Shown: positions 52,184-63,987 of the stretch, one piece after another | How the letters are laid out: every line of letters starts with the position of its first letter | How positions within the stretch are numbered: position 1 is the first letter of the stretch | Assembly (NCBI GenBank): GCA_907163375.1 | Contig: CAJQUW010001664.1 | Location: forward strand, 62,001-126,000 | Direction: 5' to 3' | DNA length: 64,000 nt | From: Prostheceraeus crozeri | Taxonomy: Eukaryota; Platyhelminthes; Polycladida; Euryleptidae | Notes under the pieces: generated by a model | The model's database searches: none | Seen by the model: only the letters and a program-made list of their open reading frames with translations | Told to the model about the DNA's origin: nothing | Program-made: the position numbers and the translations under genes

Positions 52184-52530
52184 AGATTCGGATTCTACGT
52201 GAATATTTGGGTTAGGGAGGTGATTTCCAGCGGAATCGGAGAAATAGAGTTCGGACCCCCCCTCTGGACAGTGACTTCAATCTTGGCTTGTAGGGATCGT
52301 AGAAAGTCGTGCAATAGCTCGTTTGAAAGCTAAGAGTAAGACAAATTCACTGGACGAAACGGCTTGTCTCTATGTTTCTTTGTTTAGGTATGAGAGCGAC
52401 ATGTTGATTTTTGTCCATTTCCGAAAAACAACAGTTTGAATTTTACGAAAATGACTCTAGCGGGTGATTGAAGCCTCGGACGGAAAAACGGAGACCAGAT
52501 TTGGAATCAGCGTCAAATTTTGGATAACTA
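52184..52530 (-). repeat. Copy of the ~198 bp dispersed repeat, right flank of the Polinton
   Basis: Reverse complement of the block at 5920-6490: agattcggattc, 'gatcgtagaaagtcgtgcaa', 'tagctcgtttgaaagctaag' and 'gcctcggacggaaaaacgga' all recur. It begins right after the Polinton target duplication and continues the copy interrupted at 22662. Confidence 0.75.
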
Positions 52531-53353
52531 ATGTCTCCCCCTCTTATCGATTGCACATTCACAGAATGTATAAGTACGAGTCCGGGAGAGGAATCTCACT
52601 ATGTTGAGAAACTGACTACAGGTAAGTCGTTTCTCTTGAGCTCCGATAGCGGACTTCTGAACTTTCATTGTTGATATCAGCTAAGGTGTCAGACTCATAG
52701 GTTAGTCAGTATAGCATGACTGACGATTTGATGATAGTAGGCCGAAATCTTCAAACGGCTATAACTTTGGTTCTACAAGTTCTTTAGACTTGATTCAAAA
52801 AACATTCGACAGCTCTTGCTGTACTGTAGGTGACAGATTACTTATAAACGTTTATGAGAAGTACTAAAATACTGAAAAATTTAAATTCGTGTTTAGTGAT
52901 AACAATAAAAGTTTTTGAATATAAAGCAATCGCTTATGAGACTCTGTGACTTAGGACGTTTCCTCTTGTAAATAACTCCACCGGTTTTCATGTCAAAATC
53001 GGGGCCCGAATACCAACACAGTGATATGACGCACGCTCTGTCCACGAGAGGTTGGATTTGTGGGTCGAGGCCTTGTAGCTGGGATAAGATCCCCTCTGAG
53101 TAATGCCTGTAACGGATTCAAGAGCCTAACGCCTAGGCGACTGCTATCAAATGTTTGGTAACTTAGTCTTTCAATGCATATCAGCAAGAAGTATGCTATG
53201 AACACTTGCTATCAAATTTTTACCCTATCTTTACAGAATCATGATGACAAAGTCACTGAACGCCCGAATGTTGATTGGCAAGTGCAGTTGTGAGAAGATC
53301 GCTAGAGGGAGTGAGCTGAAAAGCACATTAAAGAGGGGACGGTAGGCGCGCAT
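52531..53353. other. Non-coding stretch, no gene recognised
   Basis: No repeat or domain seen. A possible splice acceptor 'accctatctttacag' ends at about 53236, upstream of the coiled-coil ORF. Confidence 0.3.
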
Positions 53354-54394
53354 ATGAGAGAGGTGCTGTTAAGAGTGTGTGTGCATCATCGGATGGTGTG
53401 TGAGGAAGGGAATGAGGCGGTGTTTATTAGGGAATATAGTGAGTGTCCGAGTGGTAATATGGGTGTGCAGGGATTCAAGATTTGGTTTGAGGGAGAGTTG
53501 ATGGAAAGGGAAAAGGTGACGAAGGCAGTAGCAACGATTGAGGGTGCGGTGAGGGAGAAAGTGGTGGCTAAGGCGAGTGATGAGAGCACGAGTGATGAAG
53601 TTGAGTTGAGAGCAAATATCAAGAAGGTTAGTGTGGATTTGGATAAGGTGATTGAAGATTTGTTTGGGGATATCGGTAATCTGGAGGGGAAGGAAGTGGG
53701 TAAGCCGATGGCAGCGTCATGGCCACGGCGGGAAGAGGGGTGTGATACGGAGGCGTTTGTGAGCTTGAAGGATCGCATGATGGGTATGGAGAGTGTGAAA
53801 AGAAAAGCCTTGAAGGAGAATAAAGAACTGAAGGTGAAGGTTGAAGGTTATAGGGTGACGACGGAAAAGTTGGAGAGTATGAGACAGAATGAGAAGAAGT
53901 TGATGGTGGAAAGGAGTGAGTTGATGAATAAGGCAAGTTTGGTGTCTAGTTTGCAGGCGAGTTTGTCGAGGAAGGATGATGAGCTAGAGCGGATGCGAAG
54001 CGTGGTGAAGGAGACGGAGGAGGTGAAGGTTGTAAATAAGAGGTTGGCGGGTGAAGTTGAGCGACTGCATGAGCGTGAGAAGTGTAGAAAAAGAGTGTAT
54101 GAAGTCCATCTTCCCCTCTTCGACAACAACGTGTGTGACATGCCGACCATCACCAGTGATCCCAATGTGACACAGCAGTGTTATGGGGGCGACGGAGTCC
54201 GATGTCTCCAAATATGGACATCAACGGACAGCTTGAGGACTTCGTCGTCCGAAAAGTCCGGAAGAAGGTTCCCAGTAAGTCTCCTCAACTTGATCATTTT
54301 TCCATCTCATCTAATCTTATATTATTTTCCTTTCAGAGTTTTTACAGAAGTGATTCAGCCCCACCCCCATGAACTCCACATACGGCTCTTTTAA
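53354..54394 (+). CDS. Hypothetical coiled-coil protein (possible host or repeat-borne gene)
   Basis: An open frame of 346 codons with G-rich, Glu/Lys/Val-rich coding unlike its AT-rich surroundings. Residues ~60-110 and ~140-250 are strongly heptadic (KRKALKENKELKVKVEGYRV; SLQASLSRKDDELERMRSVV; KETEEVKVVNKRLAGEVERL), predicting a long coiled coil. A GT..AG intron with a pyrimidine tract (about 54275-54336, ending ttttcctttcag) lies inside the open frame near its end. The true protein may therefore splice there, and the residues after ~305 may be intronic. No family recognised. It is followed at once by a histone-type stem-loop. Confidence 0.4.
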   Translation: MREVLLRVCVHHRMVCEEGNEAVFIREYSECPSGNMGVQGFKIWFEGELMEREKVTKAVATIEGAVREKVVAKASDESTSDEVELRANIKKVSVDLDKVIEDLFGDIGNLEGKEVGKPMAASWPRREEGCDTEAFVSLKDRMMGMESVKRKALKENKELKVKVEGYRVTTEKLESMRQNEKKLMVERSELMNKASLVSSLQASLSRKDDELERMRSVVKETEEVKVVNKRLAGEVERLHEREKCRKRVYEVHLPLFDNNVCDMPTITSDPNVTQQCYGGDGVRCLQIWTSTDSLRTSSSEKSGRRFPVSLLNLIIFPSHLILYYFPFRVFTEVIQPHPHELHIRLF

Positions 54395-54399
54395 GAGCC
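54384..54399 (+). promoter_or_regulatory. Histone-type 3' stem-loop, copy 1
   Basis: GGCTCTTTTAAGAGCC forms a 6 bp stem and 4-base loop and is followed by AC. It fits the metazoan histone mRNA 3' consensus GGYYYTTYTNARRRCCAC, and is followed by an A-rich stretch. No histone coding sequence precedes it. Confidence 0.5.
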
Positions 54400-54852
54400 A
54401 CGGAACAAAAAGTGATGGTATCGCCACGTGGTTTGCTCTGGACAGACTTCGGTCTGACTGAATATATCACACACGTAAAAGAAATATAATCATGTCTTTG
54501 TTTCATAGAGGTATATAGACTATTGCCTCTCTTTCATTTTCACTTTAAACTCCATCATGAAGACACCAAACACGCCAGTCAGCTCTCCTGACAAGCCTCG
54601 GTTGAAGCCGAGAAATTTATTTAATGAGATTTCGCAGATGAAGGAGCAAGAGCGAATATACAACAATCTTGCTCGAATTGGCTGATCAGCTACCAATTAT
54701 GATGCCGATTTAACAGAGTGGGGGTATATACCGCCCTCTGATAGTCGGCTGGTCGTAGAGGAGGTCGATGCCGCTGACATAGAGAGATTAAAAGTCTCTC
54801 AGCGCAATCGACCAAATCTAGGTATGCATTCGCATACGAGAACGCTACAAAC

Positions 54853-54868
54853 GGCTCTTTTAAAAGCC
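54853..54868 (+). promoter_or_regulatory. Histone-type 3' stem-loop, copy 2
   Basis: GGCTCTTTTAAAAGCC followed by AC. One stem pair is lost compared with copy 1, but it still fits the consensus GGYYYTTYTNARRRCCAC. It lies in the second copy of the ~120 bp direct repeat. Confidence 0.4.
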
Positions 54869-54970
54869 ACATGGAGCAAGAAGTGATAGTACCTCCACGC
54901 GGTTTGCCCTGTACAGACTTCAGTCAGACTGAATCTATCACGCAAATATAAGAATATAATCATGAAGTTG

Positions 54971-57766
54971 TATCTGTTATCAGACAACTTTAACGTTGCA
55001 TGGCACGGAGAATTTCGGTATAATTCTTTCTGTTGGTGGGTGGTCTCTCTTGCGACAGCTGATGATATCGTAGTGATGAGTGAGGCAAGGGCTTGAGATT
55101 TCATTAATCCGACTTTCCAACGGTCGTCGTGGTCTCTTCGCTCAACGTAGAACTTTGAATGCCAATCGCTTGAGTCTTAACTATATGCCGCAGGTTACCT
55201 TTTAAATTCTCCATTGCATACGTTATCTGAGAATGAGACATGAGCTCTCTTAAGAACTGCCTCTGTCATTGCGGCTAAATGATGAAGGGATGAAACGGGA
55301 TACACCACACGCAAACATATTGTCGTCATCGTGCAAAAATGGCGTAACTCAAAGATGCATGATTCGAGAAAATCACGAAAAACCGTTTTTCTCTGAAAAA
55401 AATGACATAATCAAGACAAATCAAATACCATTGTATAGAGGACAACATCACAACTTCGAATATATAACTTTTATTCCCAATGAAAGCACCTGTTCTGACA
55501 AAAAAGTTGCAAAAATGCGATACGCTATTTTCATTCTGAAAAAATCGTCGTCAATGGTATGTTACGCCATTTTCTTACTAACATTTTATTGAGTTTTCTG
55601 TTACTTTGCAGGCATTTTTGTCATAGCTTGGTGAAAATAGATGCATAAATTTTTACATGGACCGCATTATCACTATTAGGTCTAATTCTCATACGATGAT
55701 AAAAGTCATCCAAATAAATGCTTACTAATTTAAATTATTAGTTAAAGTAGTCCTAATGAGGACTGATGGCGTTCTCCAATCCGCAAGTGTATAAAGGCAA
55801 TGCTACTGTAACCATTGGATTAATCAGTTCTCAAAAGAACTCAATGTAGCTTTCTTGTGGCAACGAATTAAAATTGATCAGATTTGGCCCAATGTCTGGT
55901 AAAAATGGAAATCTTAAGACTTGTACTAATACCATAGATTCCAAACACTGCCGTATACACGTTCAAAACAAACGTCTAATATACTGTACCGACTACAGAT
56001 GCTGATAGTGGAAATGGAATAAGACAATGGTCACCCTAGGTTAAGGAAATTAAAAATGGATATTAAAAAAAACAGGAAACCGATGAATAAAATTTGGAAA
56101 AGTGGAGGTAAAATATGGAAATACAACGATGCTACTACACCGATTATAAGTGAACTATATCTGACACTACACAAAGTGGATAATGGTAAGAGTGGATAAG
56201 TGGAAAGTGGATAATGGAGGTGAACAATAGAACTACAATGACACTCTACTACACCGAAAGCAATGAAACTATACACACTATACTTAAGACTACACATGGA
56301 AAATACTATTTCTTTACTTGAATTTGTTATATTATTATTTGTAATTATTAAGAAATAATTAGAAAATAAAGAAGCCGTCATTAATCTGAAAGGTACATGA
56401 AAGTTTATTGAAAACTTGAAAACCATAGAATAATGATTCCTTAGGAGGTAATTATCAGAAGTCAACTAATCCAGAATGTATGGTTCATAGTTTGTCATTA
56501 ACCTGAATTCTACAAGTATGATATGGTTGGAGTTGCAATACCTTTAATCTCACAGCTCAATTGTTTCTTTATTGATTACGCTACTTTTGTCTGCTCGTAG
56601 ATAATACCTTTGGCCAAAGTTTACTGTAGTTTCAACCAACCTATACGATACACGAAGTCTATAAATTATCGCACCGAATAAAAGCGATTATTTTAACGGA
56701 ATTGTGTACATGCACATGTATGATTCACCAGAAAATGTTGATGTTTCATATACACGGAACAATGAGTAAAATTACACTAACTTAAATAGAAGCAGAATAG
56801 GAGTGCAGTATTCTATCATGAAAAGATTGAAATGTCATTAATTTAATGTATCAGAGTATTCAGCGAAATGGAACACACAGCATGGTATTATTTGTACACT
56901 GTAGGGAAGGTTGTCATAGAAAGAGTGATAATAGGGATTAATAACTTTTTTGATTTCTTGCAAGTCTTTGAATTTTCCTCGGGAGATGGGGATCAAACCA
57001 GAATATGGATCATGGGAAAGCTAATAAAATGTATCGCCGAAGGGATCACATATATACTCTTTCAATTCTGATACGCATGAGTCACCTTTCGTATACCCTG
57101 GTCGGACGGATGCTCGTGTCTGTATTTCTTCATAATTTTTGAAGAAACTGTAGAATAAATAATTGCACTTGAAAGGAGAAGGATTCGTCTTTGCAGATGT
57201 GACCAAATTACAGTAGTCTGCAGGCACATGTAGGTCAATATTCTTTTGGAGTTTCTCTATTTTTGAATGAGCAGAATCGACCTCCATCTGTATATGTCCC
57301 TTCTCCGGGTATTTGAAAACTGATTTTGTTCACTATTGTCCATTGTGAAACGGAAGAAATGAGAGTGCAATTTCGATTTTGTGACCCGCACCATCAATCC
57401 AAATGAATTTTGTTTTCAAGTCTTTCCCACATGTGAGCTAATTATCAAGATAATCAATTCAGCAATTAGTGAAGTTGATTGCTGATAGACCGTCGTTTAT
57501 TTCAGTCCAAACATAGCAATGGACATCTTGGCTAGAGTTGTTGTAGATAGTATAATCGTGTAAGTTCAAATATGTTCTAAAATACAAACAACTTGCATTC
57601 AACTTCGGGATTGTTTGGACTGCCTGAACATCAGCAGTTATAGCAATCAAGTTTCCATCGGATGCTTTTGCATTTTCTTACTATCTATTCGTCTCATATC
57701 TAGCTACCACTGTCTTTCAATTTCAAGTGGAGTGAAAAAGCTTCATCATCAATGCTGAGGGGGGTG
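54971..57766. other. Long stretch without a recognised gene
   Basis: Short open frames (55269-55592 +, 56031-56465 -, 57021-57287 -) have no domain and low-complexity composition. 56040-56250 is rich in gtggataatgga-like words. Probably intergenic or intronic. Confidence 0.3.
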
Positions 57767-57935
57767 GTCAGTGTTCTGAAAAATGTTTCTAAGTTCAAAA
57801 ATCAGGTTTCTAGAATTTTCATTTTTACATAGGAAAACAACTTTGAATAATTTTCGAGGTGAGGGGGAGGTCAGTGTTCTGAAAAATGTTTCAAAGTTCA
57901 AAAATCAGGTTTCTAAAATTTTGATTATCATACTT
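57767..57935 (+). repeat. ~103 bp direct repeat flanking the satellite, left side
   Basis: The block gtcagtgttctgaaaaatg .. ttctaagttcaaaaatcagg starts at 57767 and again at 57870 (offset 103). A third copy starts at 62031, immediately right of the satellite array. The array therefore grew between copies of this repeat. Confidence 0.75.
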
Positions 57936-58119
57936 CTTGACTTGTTTGAATCTCATACTTTCTGACTTGCTTGATTATCATACTTTCTGACTTGCTTGAT
58001 TATCATACTTCATGATTTGCTTGATTATCATCCATCATGACTTGTTTGATAATTATATTTCATTGCTTGTTAGACTTCATAGTTTCTTTGATGGTCATAC
58101 TTCACGACTTGTAAAGTAC

Positions 58120-59516
58120 AGTGCGTTCATAAAGTCACTGTGCACCTAATAAATCAATGCATGTGCAGTACTTTGCCGCTTAGAAATAGATTGCCACGGC
58201 ACTATAAAAAGTGAAGATTCTTGTAGAAACTTCGACTTCTGTGATATCACAAAATATCTATTTACATACTACAAAAACATTTGAAAATGTCCACCTTGTT
58301 CACGAATACAAATGTCAATTCGACGTCTCATACTCTCAAACATTCGGTGAATTTCCTCGTGCCTGATATCGTCAATTTGCTGACGGCTGTTTTCTCTAGA
58401 CTCCTGTAGATTTCGTGACCTGCTTCCGTAAACCTCCTGCTTCACCGCTAACCAACAGTAAAAGTCCAAGACATTCAAATCCGGTATCTCGGATGCCAAA
58501 TCCTTCAGAGATAACTCGTGTTTGAAATATTCCACTAAAATATCGAATTGAGGAATTGACGGTCTGCGCAGTTGCTCCATCTTGCTAGAAATAAGTAGTC
58601 AAACTTTCATCGTCACTTAATTCGTCAACGAGTGAAGCACTTTTTTTCTCAAATAATTTTTGCAGTAATAGTTGAATATCGGCCCAAGCATTCGTATTCT
58701 TGACATAAGAGAATGTAATGGCTTCTCAACAAATTCGTGTGGGTTTCCACTGGACCATGTTCGGGAACTCTGGCTACTGATATGCCTTGATAGAAGAAAC
58801 CAAGCTTCATCAGAAAAGAAAGTCTTATCGAGCACATTATTTTCATTTAGATTTTCCTTGAACCAAACGCAGTACTGAAGACGCTTGTCATGATCGGCAT
58901 TATTCAATTCATGTTGGCCAGAGATGCGGTGCGGATATAGGCCTATGTTCTTTCTTACAGCAGGATGAACCGCCCCGAGAGATAGACCCACTTCTTGGGA
59001 TAAGCGACGCATCGACTTGTTTGGGCAATGAGTCATGGCTTCAGAAATAACATTTTCAGGAATAACCTTTTATCGCTTAAGATTAATGGTCGATCTGAGT
59101 GTGATGGATCGTGCACCGAGTCAGCTTTTCTGAACTCACTGATTGGACTCCAATCAACATTTCAATGAAGCAAATCAAATGCAGGAAGTCTTTCTAAAAA
59201 CCCCTTCTTCACTTCATTAGTATATTCCCCATTGGCGCGAAAAACATTTTTAACCAAGAAGTTCTTCTTTCGAATTGACATCACCATGCTTAGCTTCGAA
59301 ATGCAACGTACAGATCTTCAGCGAGTCAGTAGCTGACAGATGTGAAGTTAAATTTAAAATACAATCATGTTGAATGTCTCAAGATACTCAATTGCGCTTC
59401 CCAAACCAGCCAGTGACTCTGTGCATGTGATAGATATCTACAATTGTAAGACTACGACTGTTTTCTTTGGCAAAACAAAATTAGAAGAGGTGCAAAGTGA
59501 CTTCATGAACGTACTG
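58120..59516 (-). mobile_element. mariner-like element inside the satellite
   Basis: Ends CAGTGCGTTCATAAAGTCAC at 58120 and, inward from the right, CAGTACGTTCATGAAGTCAC at 59516 form ~28 bp TIRs, each flanked by TA (58118-58119, 59517-59518). 1.4 kb, encoding one transposase on the minus strand. Confidence 0.85.
58269..59290 (-). pseudogene. mariner-family transposase, decayed
   Basis: Starts near 59290 (MVMSIRKKNFLVKNVFRANG). The helix-turn-helix region contains NKSMRRLSQEVGLSLGAV, then KRLQYCVWFKENLNENN and DKTFFSDEAWFLLSRH (first Asp). Next is GNPHEFVEKPLHSL. The C-terminal part at 58269-58580 has DLNVLDFYCWLAVKQEVYG (third Asp) and RRIDICIREQGGHFQMFL. The segment holding the second Asp is unrecognisable and frames change near 58600 and 59040. 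Dead copy. It is not the family at 4-612. Confidence 0.8.
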
Positions 59517-62030
59517 TACAATAATCAAACAAGGCATGAAGTATGATAATCAAACAAGTTATGAAGTATGATAATCAAACAAGTGATGAAGTATGATAAT
59601 CAGGTATGATATGTTTGGCTATGTTATTTTATGGCTTGTTTGACTATCATACTTTACTGCTTATTTAATTATCATGGTTCATGGTTTGTTTCATTATCAT
59701 ACTTCATGACTTCCTTGATTATCACACTTCATGACTTGTTTGATTATCATTCTTCATGGCTTGTTTGATTGTCATACTTCATGCCTTGTTTGATTATCAT
59801 TCTTCATGGCTTGTTTGATAGTCATACTTCATGCTTTGTTTAATTATCATACTTCATGACTTGTTTGATTATCATACTTCATGAAGTGTTTCATTATCAC
59901 ACTTCATGCTTTGTTTGATTATCATACTTCATTTCATGACTTGTTTGATTATCATACTTCATGAAGTGTTTCATTATCATACTTCATGACCTGCTTGTTT
60001 ATCATACTTCATGACTTATTTGATTATCACACTTCATGACTTGCTTGTTTATCATACTTCATGTCTTGTTTGATGATCATACTTCATGACTTGCTTGTTT
60101 ATCATACTTCATGACTTGCTTGTTTATCATACTTCATGACTAATTTGATTATCACACTTCATGGCTTTTTCGATTATCATACTTCACAGCTTGTTTGATT
60201 GTGATGCTTCATGGATTGTTTGATTACCATACTTCATGTCCTGTTTGATTATCATACTTCATGAAGTGTTTGATTATCATACTTCATGAAGTGTTTCATT
60301 ATCACACTTCATGCTTTGTTTGATTATCATACTTCATGACTTATTTGATTATCACACTTCATGACTTGTTTGATTACCATACTTCATGTCCTGTTTGATT
60401 ATCATACTTCATGTCTTGTTTGATTATCATACTTCTTGAAGTGTTTCATTATCACACTTCATGCTTTGTTTGATTATCATACTTCATGACTTATTTGATT
60501 ATCACACTTCATGACTTGCTTGTTTATCATACTTCATGACTTGTTTGATTATCATACTTCATGAAGTGTTTCATTATCACACTTGATGCTTTGTTTGATT
60601 ATCATACTTCATGACTTATTTGATCATCATACTTTATGATTTCCTTGACTATCATACTTCATGACTTGTCTGGTTATCATGCTTCATGACTTGTTTGATT
60701 ATCAAATTTCATGACTTGTTTGATTAACATACTTCATGGCTTGCCTGATTATCATACTTCGTGACTTGTTTGATTATATCATACTTCGTGACTTGTTTGA
60801 TTATCATACTTCGTGACTTGTTCGATTATTAAACTTCATGGCTTGTTTAATTATCATACTTCACGACCTGCCTAATTATCATACATCATGACTTGTCTCG
60901 TTATGATGCTGTATGACTTGTTTGATTATTAAACTTGATGTCTTCTTTAATTATCATGCTTCATTACTTCCTTGATTATCATACTTTATGGCTTGTTTGA
61001 TTATTATACCTTACAAGTCGTGAAGTATGATAATCAAACAAATTATGGAATGCAATAATCAAACAAACAATGAAATATAACAATCAAACAAGCTATGAAG
61101 TGTGATAATCAAACAAGCCAAGAAGTCTGATAATCAAACAAGTCATGAAGTATGATAATCATGCAGGTCCTGAAGTATGATAATCAAACAAGTCGTGAAA
61201 TATGATAATCAAACAAGCTATGAAATATGATAATCAAACATGCCATAAAGTATGATAATCATGAAGTAAGATAATCAAACGAGTCATGAAGTACGATCAT
61301 TAAACAAGTCATGAAGTATGATAATTAAACAAGCCATGAAGTATGATAATTAAACAAGCCATGAAGCATGATAATCAAACAGGTTCTGAAGTCTGATAAT
61401 CAAACAAGTCAAGAGGCATGACAATCAAACAAGTCATGAAGTATGATAATCAAGTAGGTCGTGAAGCATGATAATCAAAGAAGGCGTGAAGTATGATAAT
61501 CAAACAGGCCATGAAGTATGATAATCAAGTAGGTCCTGAAGCATGATAATCAAACAAGTCATGAAGTATGATAATCAAACAAGTAATGAAGTATGATAAT
61601 CAAACAAGTCATGAAGTATGATGATCAAAGAAGGCGTGAAGTATAATAATTAAACAAGCCAGGAAGAATGATAATCAAACAAGTCATGAAGTATGATAAT
61701 CAAACAAGTCATGAAGTATGATAATCAAACACGTAATGAAGTCTTATAATCAAACAAGCCATGAAGAATGATAATCAAACAGGCTATGAAGTATGATAAT
61801 CAAACAATCTATGAAGAAATATATTCAAACAAGGCATGAAGCATGATAATCATACAAGTCATGAATTATGATCATCAAACAAGCCATGAAGTATGATAAT
61901 CAAGCAAGTCATGAAGCATGATAGTCAAATAAGCCATGAAGAATGATAATCAAGCAACCCATGAAGTATGATTGTCAAACCAGCTATAAAGTAGGATAGT
62001 CAAACATGTCATACTTTTTAGCTTTTGGGG

Positions 62031-62125
62031 GTCAGTGTTCTGAAAAATGTTTCTAAGTTCGAAAGTCAAGTTTTAGAAATTTTTATTTTTACACTGGAAA
62101 ATAACTTAGAAAATTTTTTCTTTTG
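62031..62125 (+). repeat. ~103 bp repeat, right side of the satellite
   Basis: gtcagtgttctgaaaaatg followed by tttctaagttcgaaagtcaa and acactggaaaataactt. This is the third copy of the block seen at 57767 and 57870, in the same orientation. Confidence 0.7.
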
Positions 62126-63429
62126 GGCCACTAGACTCAGTTGGCTGATAACATGACACAAGCTATTTGAGCGTTTTCATGATTGGAGGGGGGTTATAAC
62201 GACACTTTTTACACTACTTTTGGTTTTCACTTCTTCACCTCTGTCGTTTTCGAGGGGGGGGGAGTCACTACATTAAAGTTTGAAGGATCAACCTGATCGG
62301 TCGTCCAACCTGGACGCTCCATCCGAAACACTCTGTCGTTTTTGAAGGGGGGCGGTTGCGACAGTACGCCTGCGCTACACGCAGAGCAAGGCCCGCGCTG
62401 TGTTTTCTTTGGTAGTATTTTATACTACTTACAGAATGTAATGACGGGAGAGCTTTTGAACGTTTTTGGAAATTGTCGGTGAGTAGGAGTGATGATATAT
62501 GTAAGGGAAGGTTTTGAATTTGGACGAGGTCGACGGCTGATGATCTACCGAGGGCTGACGTGGCTAGCAGCAGGTTTACATCTACGAGTGGAGTGATACC
62601 AACGAAGAGTCGGTAACGAGGTAAGATCAGGGCTAGTTAGAGCAAAGTGTGTAGTCACTGATAGTAAAGTAAGTTTCAGGAACGTAAGATCTGCGTCTAG
62701 TGGCTTGGGGTGTAAAGTTTGGAAAAGTAAGTTCTGCATAGTCAACTCACATTTGCAAGCGCTTATTAATATACAAAAACCTGAAAGACCAAAAGAGGAA
62801 GAATAACATCAAGTTTGAAAGTAAATGAATAAAGTTTTATTCGAAGAGATCACGACTTTTGTAATTTGGCCTTCTAGCAGGGATAGAGTGTCAAAAAGCT
62901 GTAGCATCTGTTGAGGAATTGATGAACATTGCACACATCAAGAAGTACCAAAATTCATTCGAGCTCAAAGCAAAGTGATGCATGTATTATATGGGAGGCA
63001 AATACCATGCACGTGGAGTTCTGATCCCTATTATTCATCTTAGTTTAAGAAGTAGGCCCACAAAAGACATGAGGCCTACTTTTCCATGACTGACACCAGA
63101 AATCGTCATAAATTTTGATAATTTTGCTATTGGTGCGATCTTGTAAATAATTATCAGAAATAAGAGGTCAATTTTCTCTCCATGGCCTCGCTTGTTCTCT
63201 TGGTGGCAGTGCATCAAAGAATGACAAAAATGATGACAGGTTTGCATGATATCAACTAAAATCAAAAGTTACACATTGAATACCATTAGCAGCTCAATTG
63301 ATTCGCTTTCTATGTAAAATGGAATAGCTATAGCACAGATTTTGGTTGAAACATATACTATCCAAATAATCACATAAGTAGCAAGAGCTGCATCGTGAAA
63401 ACCATTTCAGAATAAAATTACATCGCAAA
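62126..63429. other. Stretch without a recognised gene
   Basis: G-runs such as gagggggg recur at 62185, 62255 and 62347 near 'ctctgtcgtttt(c/t)ga', hinting at a degraded ~90 bp repeat. Open frames at 62545-62745 and 63035-63265 (minus) show no domain. Confidence 0.35.
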
Positions 63430-63439
63430 TGATACTTCA

Positions 63440-63987
63440 TTCAATGCCAGTCAAAAAAGAATGTATTGCAACTTCCAATCTTGGAGCTCTACAAAAATGC
63501 TGACACCCCTGCAAAACTTCACGATCGAGTACTTAGTCAGGATAATTGCAGACTACTTCTCTCGACACTGGTAACTGACGTGAGATTTTCCTTCAATAGC
63601 AATACATACCTGCAACAAGATAGTCTCGCCATGGGCTCACCCCTGAGTGGATAATTCAGCGACATATTTACATGTATGAGTACTGTGGAGAAAAATCTTC
63701 AAAATATATTGAGACAATTGAAATACTACTGCCATTATGTTGACGACACACTGCTGATCGTGAAAAGTCAAGACGAGTGTGATGTTCTGTTTAAGAAATT
63801 CAACAAGCAACATCCATCAATCAACTTTCCTCGGGAGAATGCCCATCATTTGTTAGACATTGAGTTGCATCGAGAGGATAATGATACAATCACAACTTCC
63901 AATCTTTGTCACCCAGAATTTACAAGAGAAATCTTGTCAGGACTCTGTTCTACCGTGCAAGGGAATTTTACTCACCGAAGCATCTAA
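63440..63987 (+). pseudogene. Penelope-like element reverse transcriptase fragment
   Basis: The reverse transcriptase palm: VTDVRFSFNSNTYLQQDSLA, then MGSPLS followed by a stop in place of the usual residue, FSDIFT, and YYCHYVDDTLLIVKSQDE (the YVDDT catalytic motif). Then comes HHLLDIELHREDNDTITTSN. F-x-x-N-x-x-Y-x-Q-x-D-x-L-A-M-G-S-P-L and Y-V-D-D-T are characteristic of Penelope-like elements. One in-frame stop at about 63652 inactivates it. Upstream and downstream parts are missing or beyond the window. Confidence 0.8.

Larger units (their letters stand above)
54380..54970 (+). repeat. Two ~120 bp direct repeats with stem-loops, flanking a small ORF
   Basis: 54380-54500 and 54849-54966 share cggctctttta, gccac, aagtgatggta/aagtgatagta, cacgtggtttg/cacgcggtttg, gacagacttc, tctgactgaat and the end ataatcatg. 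Between them lies a 42-residue ORF (54557-54685, MKTPNTPVSSPDKPRLKPRN ..), Pro- and Lys-rich. Possibly a duplicated 3'-end unit of an unknown gene family. Confidence 0.55.
57935..62020. repeat. 25 bp satellite array with several orientation switches
   Basis: The basic unit is acttcatgacttgtttgattatcat (25 bp, with variants cttgcttg, gaagtgtttc, ggcttgttt). Plus orientation: 57935-58117, about 59610-61015. Minus orientation (aagtatgataatcaaacaag..): 59519-59600, 61016-62010. The large 61.0 kb switch makes a near-palindrome of about 1 kb per arm. A mariner element (58120-59516) lies at one of the switches. No coding. Confidence 0.9.

Noticed and set aside
53386-54211. Minus-strand Ser/Pro/Thr-rich ORFs opposite the coiled-coil frame
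   Set aside because: Complement of Glu/Lys-rich coding routinely gives such frames; no independent signal.
55269-55592. 107-residue plus-strand ORF
   Set aside because: No domain, no splice or promoter context.
57935-62020. Regular short repeats resembling a CRISPR array
   Set aside because: Units are contiguous 25 bp satellite copies with no unique spacers, in an animal genome.
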